Positions 61,779 through 64,000 of a DNA stretch of 64,000 nt are shown here, piece by piece. A model generated the notes under the pieces. That model did no database searches. It had not been told where the DNA came from and saw only the letters and a program-made list of their open reading frames with translations. Position 1 is the first letter of the stretch. Each line of letters opens with the position of its first letter. Both the position numbers and the translations under genes were made by a program. Source of the DNA: Microbacterium testaceum (GTDB lineage Bacteria > Actinomycetota > Actinomycetes > Actinomycetales > Microbacteriaceae); the NCBI RefSeq assembly GCF_001476285.1, contig NZ_LDRU01000031.1, positions 1 through 64,000 on the forward strand, read 5' to 3'.

Positions 61779-63266
61779 ATGACCCTGATCCGCCACCACA
61801 TCGCCGGAGCCGCGCAGGGCACCGACGCACGGACGGGAGACGTCTTCGACCCCGCGACCGGCGAGGTGCAGGCGCACGTCGCGTTCGCCACCACCGCCGA
61901 GGTCGACGAGGCCATCGCCGCCGCGAAGGCGGCGCTCCCCGCGTGGCGGGCGACGAGCCTGATCAAGCGCGCCGACGTCTTCTTCCGTCTGCGCCACCTC
62001 CTCGTCGATCGCACCGACGAGCTCGCGGCCATCATCACCGCCGAGCACGGCAAGGTGCTCTCGGATGCCAAGGGCGAGATCAGCCGCGGCATCGAGAACG
62101 TCGAGTTCGCCGCGGGTCTCGTGCACCTCCTCAAGGGCGAGCACGCCGAGCAGGTCAGCCGCGGCGTCGACGTGCACTCCGTCAAGCAGCCCGTGGGTGT
62201 CGTCGCGGCCATCACCCCGTTCAACTTCCCCGTCATGGTCCCGCTGTGGATGACGGCATCCGCCATCGCGTGCGGCAACACGGTCGTCCTGAAGCCCAGC
62301 GAGAAGGACCCGTCGGCATCGCTGTTCCTCGCGAAGCTGTTCGAGGAGGCCGGGCTTCCCGCCGGTGTGCTCAACGTCGTGCACGGCGACAAGGTCGCCG
62401 TCGACGCGCTGCTGGACTCCCCGGACGTCCGCGCGGTGAGCTTCGTCGGCTCCACGCCGATCGCGAAGTCCATCTACTCGCGCGCGGCCGAGAACGGCAA
62501 GCGCGTGCAGGCCCTCGGCGGGGCGAAGAACCACATGGTCGTGATGCCCGACGCCGACCTCGACTCGGCCGCCGACGCCGCCGTCTCGGCCGCCTACGGC
62601 TCCGCCGGTGAGCGCTGCATGGCCGTCTCGGTGCTGGTCGCCGTGGGCGACGACGTCGCCGACGCGCTGGTGGAGAAGGTGGCATCCCGCATCGAGGGCC
62701 TCAAGATCGGCCCCGGAACGGATGCCGCGAGCGAGATGGGTCCGCTCATCACGCGCGAGCACCGCGACAAGGTCGCCTCGTACGTCACGGGAGCGGCGGC
62801 CGAGGGCGCCGAGGTCGTCGTCGACGGCACGACGCAGGAGTTCGAGGGTGACGGCTTCTTCATCGGCGTCTCGCTCGTGGACCGGGTCGCGCCGGGCATG
62901 AAGGTGTACGACGACGAGATCTTCGGACCCGTGCTCTCGGTCGTGCGCGTCACGACGTACGACGAGGCCGTGGAGCTCATCAACTCCAGCCCCTTCGCCA
63001 ACGGCACCGCCGTCTTCACGCGCGACGGCGGCACGGCACGCCAGTTCGAGTTCGACATCGAGGTGGGCATGGTCGGCGTCAACGTGCCGATCCCCGTGCC
63101 GGTCGGCGCGTTCTCGTTCGGAGGCTGGCGCAACTCGCTCTTCGGCGACTCGCACATCTACGGCCCCGAGTCGATCCACTTCTACACGCGCAGCAAGGTC
63201 GTCACCACCCGCTGGCCCGACCCGAGCGAGAGCCAGATCAGCCTCGGCTTCCCGAGCAACCACTGA
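61779..63266 (+). CDS. mmsA: CoA-acylating methylmalonate-semialdehyde dehydrogenase
   Basis: A 495-residue aldehyde dehydrogenase that converts malonate or methylmalonate semialdehyde to acetyl- or propionyl-CoA with NAD. MmsA-like features: HHIAGAAQGTDARTGDVFDP start, VAAITPFNFPVMVPLWM, KPSEKDPSASLFLA, the catalytic Cys in GSAGERCMAVSV, FGPVLSVVRVTTYDEAVELI, and the C-terminal GGWRNSLFGDSHIYGPESIH, where Arg replaces the Lys of ordinary ALDHs. RBS GAGGAGG precedes ATG 61779. With the next gene it can degrade beta-alanine or beta-aminoisobutyrate. Confidence 0.95.
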   Translation: MTLIRHHIAGAAQGTDARTGDVFDPATGEVQAHVAFATTAEVDEAIAAAKAALPAWRATSLIKRADVFFRLRHLLVDRTDELAAIITAEHGKVLSDAKGEISRGIENVEFAAGLVHLLKGEHAEQVSRGVDVHSVKQPVGVVAAITPFNFPVMVPLWMTASAIACGNTVVLKPSEKDPSASLFLAKLFEEAGLPAGVLNVVHGDKVAVDALLDSPDVRAVSFVGSTPIAKSIYSRAAENGKRVQALGGAKNHMVVMPDADLDSAADAAVSAAYGSAGERCMAVSVLVAVGDDVADALVEKVASRIEGLKIGPGTDAASEMGPLITREHRDKVASYVTGAAAEGAEVVVDGTTQEFEGDGFFIGVSLVDRVAPGMKVYDDEIFGPVLSVVRVTTYDEAVELINSSPFANGTAVFTRDGGTARQFEFDIEVGMVGVNVPIPVPVGAFSFGGWRNSLFGDSHIYGPESIHFYTRSKVVTTRWPDPSESQISLGFPSNH

Positions 63267-63284
63267 GTGCGGAAAGGTACAGTC

Positions 63285-64000
63285 ATGACCCTCACTTCGC
63301 CCGATCTCGACACTGACGCCCGCGTCCGCGCGAACGACCGCGGCCACGTCTTCCACTCGTGGAGCGCCCAGGCGCTCATCGACCCCCTGCCGGTCGCCGG
63401 CGGCGAGGGCGCGACGTTCTGGGACTACGCCGGCAACAGCTACCTCGACTTCTCGTCGCAGCTGGTGAACCTCAACCTCGGGCACCAGCATCCCGACCTC
63501 GTCGCGGCGATCCAGCGGCAGGCGGGCGAGCTCGCGACCATCCAGCCCGCGATGGCGAACGACGTGCGCGGCGAACTCGCGCGGCGCATCGCCGAGGTCG
63601 CCCCCGAGGGCATGTCGAAGGTCTTCTTCACCAACGGCGGGGCGGATGCCAACGAGAACGCGGTCCGCATGGCGCGGCTGGTCACGGGTAAGCGCAAGGT
63701 GCTCGCGATGTACCGCAGCTACCACGGCAACACCTCGACCGCGATCACCCTCACGGGCGACCCGCGCCGCTGGGCGAATGAGCCGGCCGACGCCTCGGTC
63801 GTGCACTTCTTCGGTCCGTACGCGTACCGGTCGGCCTTCCATTCGGCATCCGAGGAGGAGGAGACCGCCCGCGCGCTCGAGCACCTCGAGCAGACGATCA
63901 TCCTCGAGGGGGCGTCGACGATCGGCGCGATCATCCTCGAGACCGTCGTCGGCACGAACGGCGTGCTCGTGCCGCCGCCGGGCTACCTCCCCGGGGTGCG
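63285..64000 (+). CDS. Class III (omega) aminotransferase, 3' end outside window
   Basis: The first 238 residues of a PLP aminotransferase of fold type I. ATFWDYAGNSYLDFSSQLVN, LNLGHQHPDLVAAI, VFFTNGGADANENAVRMARL (cofactor phosphate loop), MYRSYHGNTSTAITLTGDP and IILETVVGTNGVLVPPPGYLPGV match the class. The PLP Lys lies beyond the window. Eighteen bases after mmsA, with GGAAAGG RBS, so one operon. It would supply semialdehyde to MmsA from beta-alanine, beta-aminoisobutyrate or a similar omega-amino acid. The substrate is inference. Confidence 0.93.
   Translation, partial: MTLTSPDLDTDARVRANDRGHVFHSWSAQALIDPLPVAGGEGATFWDYAGNSYLDFSSQLVNLNLGHQHPDLVAAIQRQAGELATIQPAMANDVRGELARRIAEVAPEGMSKVFFTNGGADANENAVRMARLVTGKRKVLAMYRSYHGNTSTAITLTGDPRRWANEPADASVVHFFGPYAYRSAFHSASEEEETARALEHLEQTIILEGASTIGAIILETVVGTNGVLVPPPGYLPGV

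Noticed and set aside
61683..63884. 734-codon upstream extension of the PucR frame
   Set aside because: It runs antisense to mmsA and the aminotransferase. A GTG with a good ribosome binding site at 61682 gives the normal PucR length.
1..64000. tRNA, rRNA, phage or insertion sequence
   Set aside because: I looked in the longer gaps (27.1-27.6, 45.4-45.8, 47.6-48.0 kb) and found no cloverleaf, transposase, integrase or terminal repeats that would support one.

Overview
The window is high-GC (about 70 percent by eye), densely coded actinobacterial chromosome. The dcw gene order, absence of ftsA, presence of divIVA, sepF and yggT, the Rv2175c-pknL pair, a GarA/FtsR block, a class II DAHP synthase, and abundant GTG starts and GATGCC codon pairs point to Microbacteriaceae, most likely Microbacterium. 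The genus is my inference from gene order and style. I see no rRNA, tRNA, prophage, insertion sequence or CRISPR array.

Region 1 (1-10.7 kb): end of a DUF3043 membrane protein, then a minus-strand group of pyrD, nrdR, hisD, an unrecognised acidic membrane protein and dnaE, a divergent NUDIX gene, then rluD and lspA. Region 2 (10.7-27.1 kb) is one long minus-strand division and wall cluster, read in the direction mraZ, rsmH, ftsL, ftsI, murF, mraY, murD, ftsW, murG, murC, ftsQ, ftsZ, yggS, sepF, yggT, divIVA. Many neighbours overlap by ATGA or GTGA, so they are probably co-transcribed and translationally coupled. MraZ-box repeats precede mraZ. murE, normally between ftsI and murF, is missing, and so is the pgeF/yfiH gene often found after ftsZ.

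Region 3 (27.1-37.9 kb) follows M. tuberculosis Rv2169c-Rv2187 in order: DUF3040, polyprenyl synthase, Rv2175c-like protein, LysM protein, PASTA kinase (PknL-like), aroG, acyltransferase, ROK glucokinase, FadD15-like ligase. Region 4 (38-45.4 kb): def overlapping a giant MinD/EspI-like ATPase, pyruvate carboxylase, and an orphan ParA. Region 5 (45.4-50 kb): a repeat-rich intergenic stretch, two MerR regulators (the second FtsR-like), GarA, CopC and lipoamide dehydrogenase. GarA, Lpd, pyruvate carboxylase and the kinase suggest a locus where phosphorylation and central carbon flux meet. Region 6 (50-60 kb): small housekeeping and accessory genes (CYTH, GATase, NnrE, YihY, prepilin peptidase, DUF1905, Mug, hydrolase), a GT39 membrane glycosyltransferase and a secreted GH5-CBM2 cellulase. 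Region 7 (60-64 kb): a PucR regulator divergent from methylmalonate-semialdehyde dehydrogenase and a class III aminotransferase cut by the window edge.

A recurring feature is leaderless transcription: at least twelve genes have a TAnnnT box ending 6-7 nt before an ATG or GTG with no ribosome binding site. I did not find a clearly new multi-gene system. The best leads are the missing murE, the uncharacterised repeats and operators, the MinD-like giant, and the excess of the GGATGCC word.
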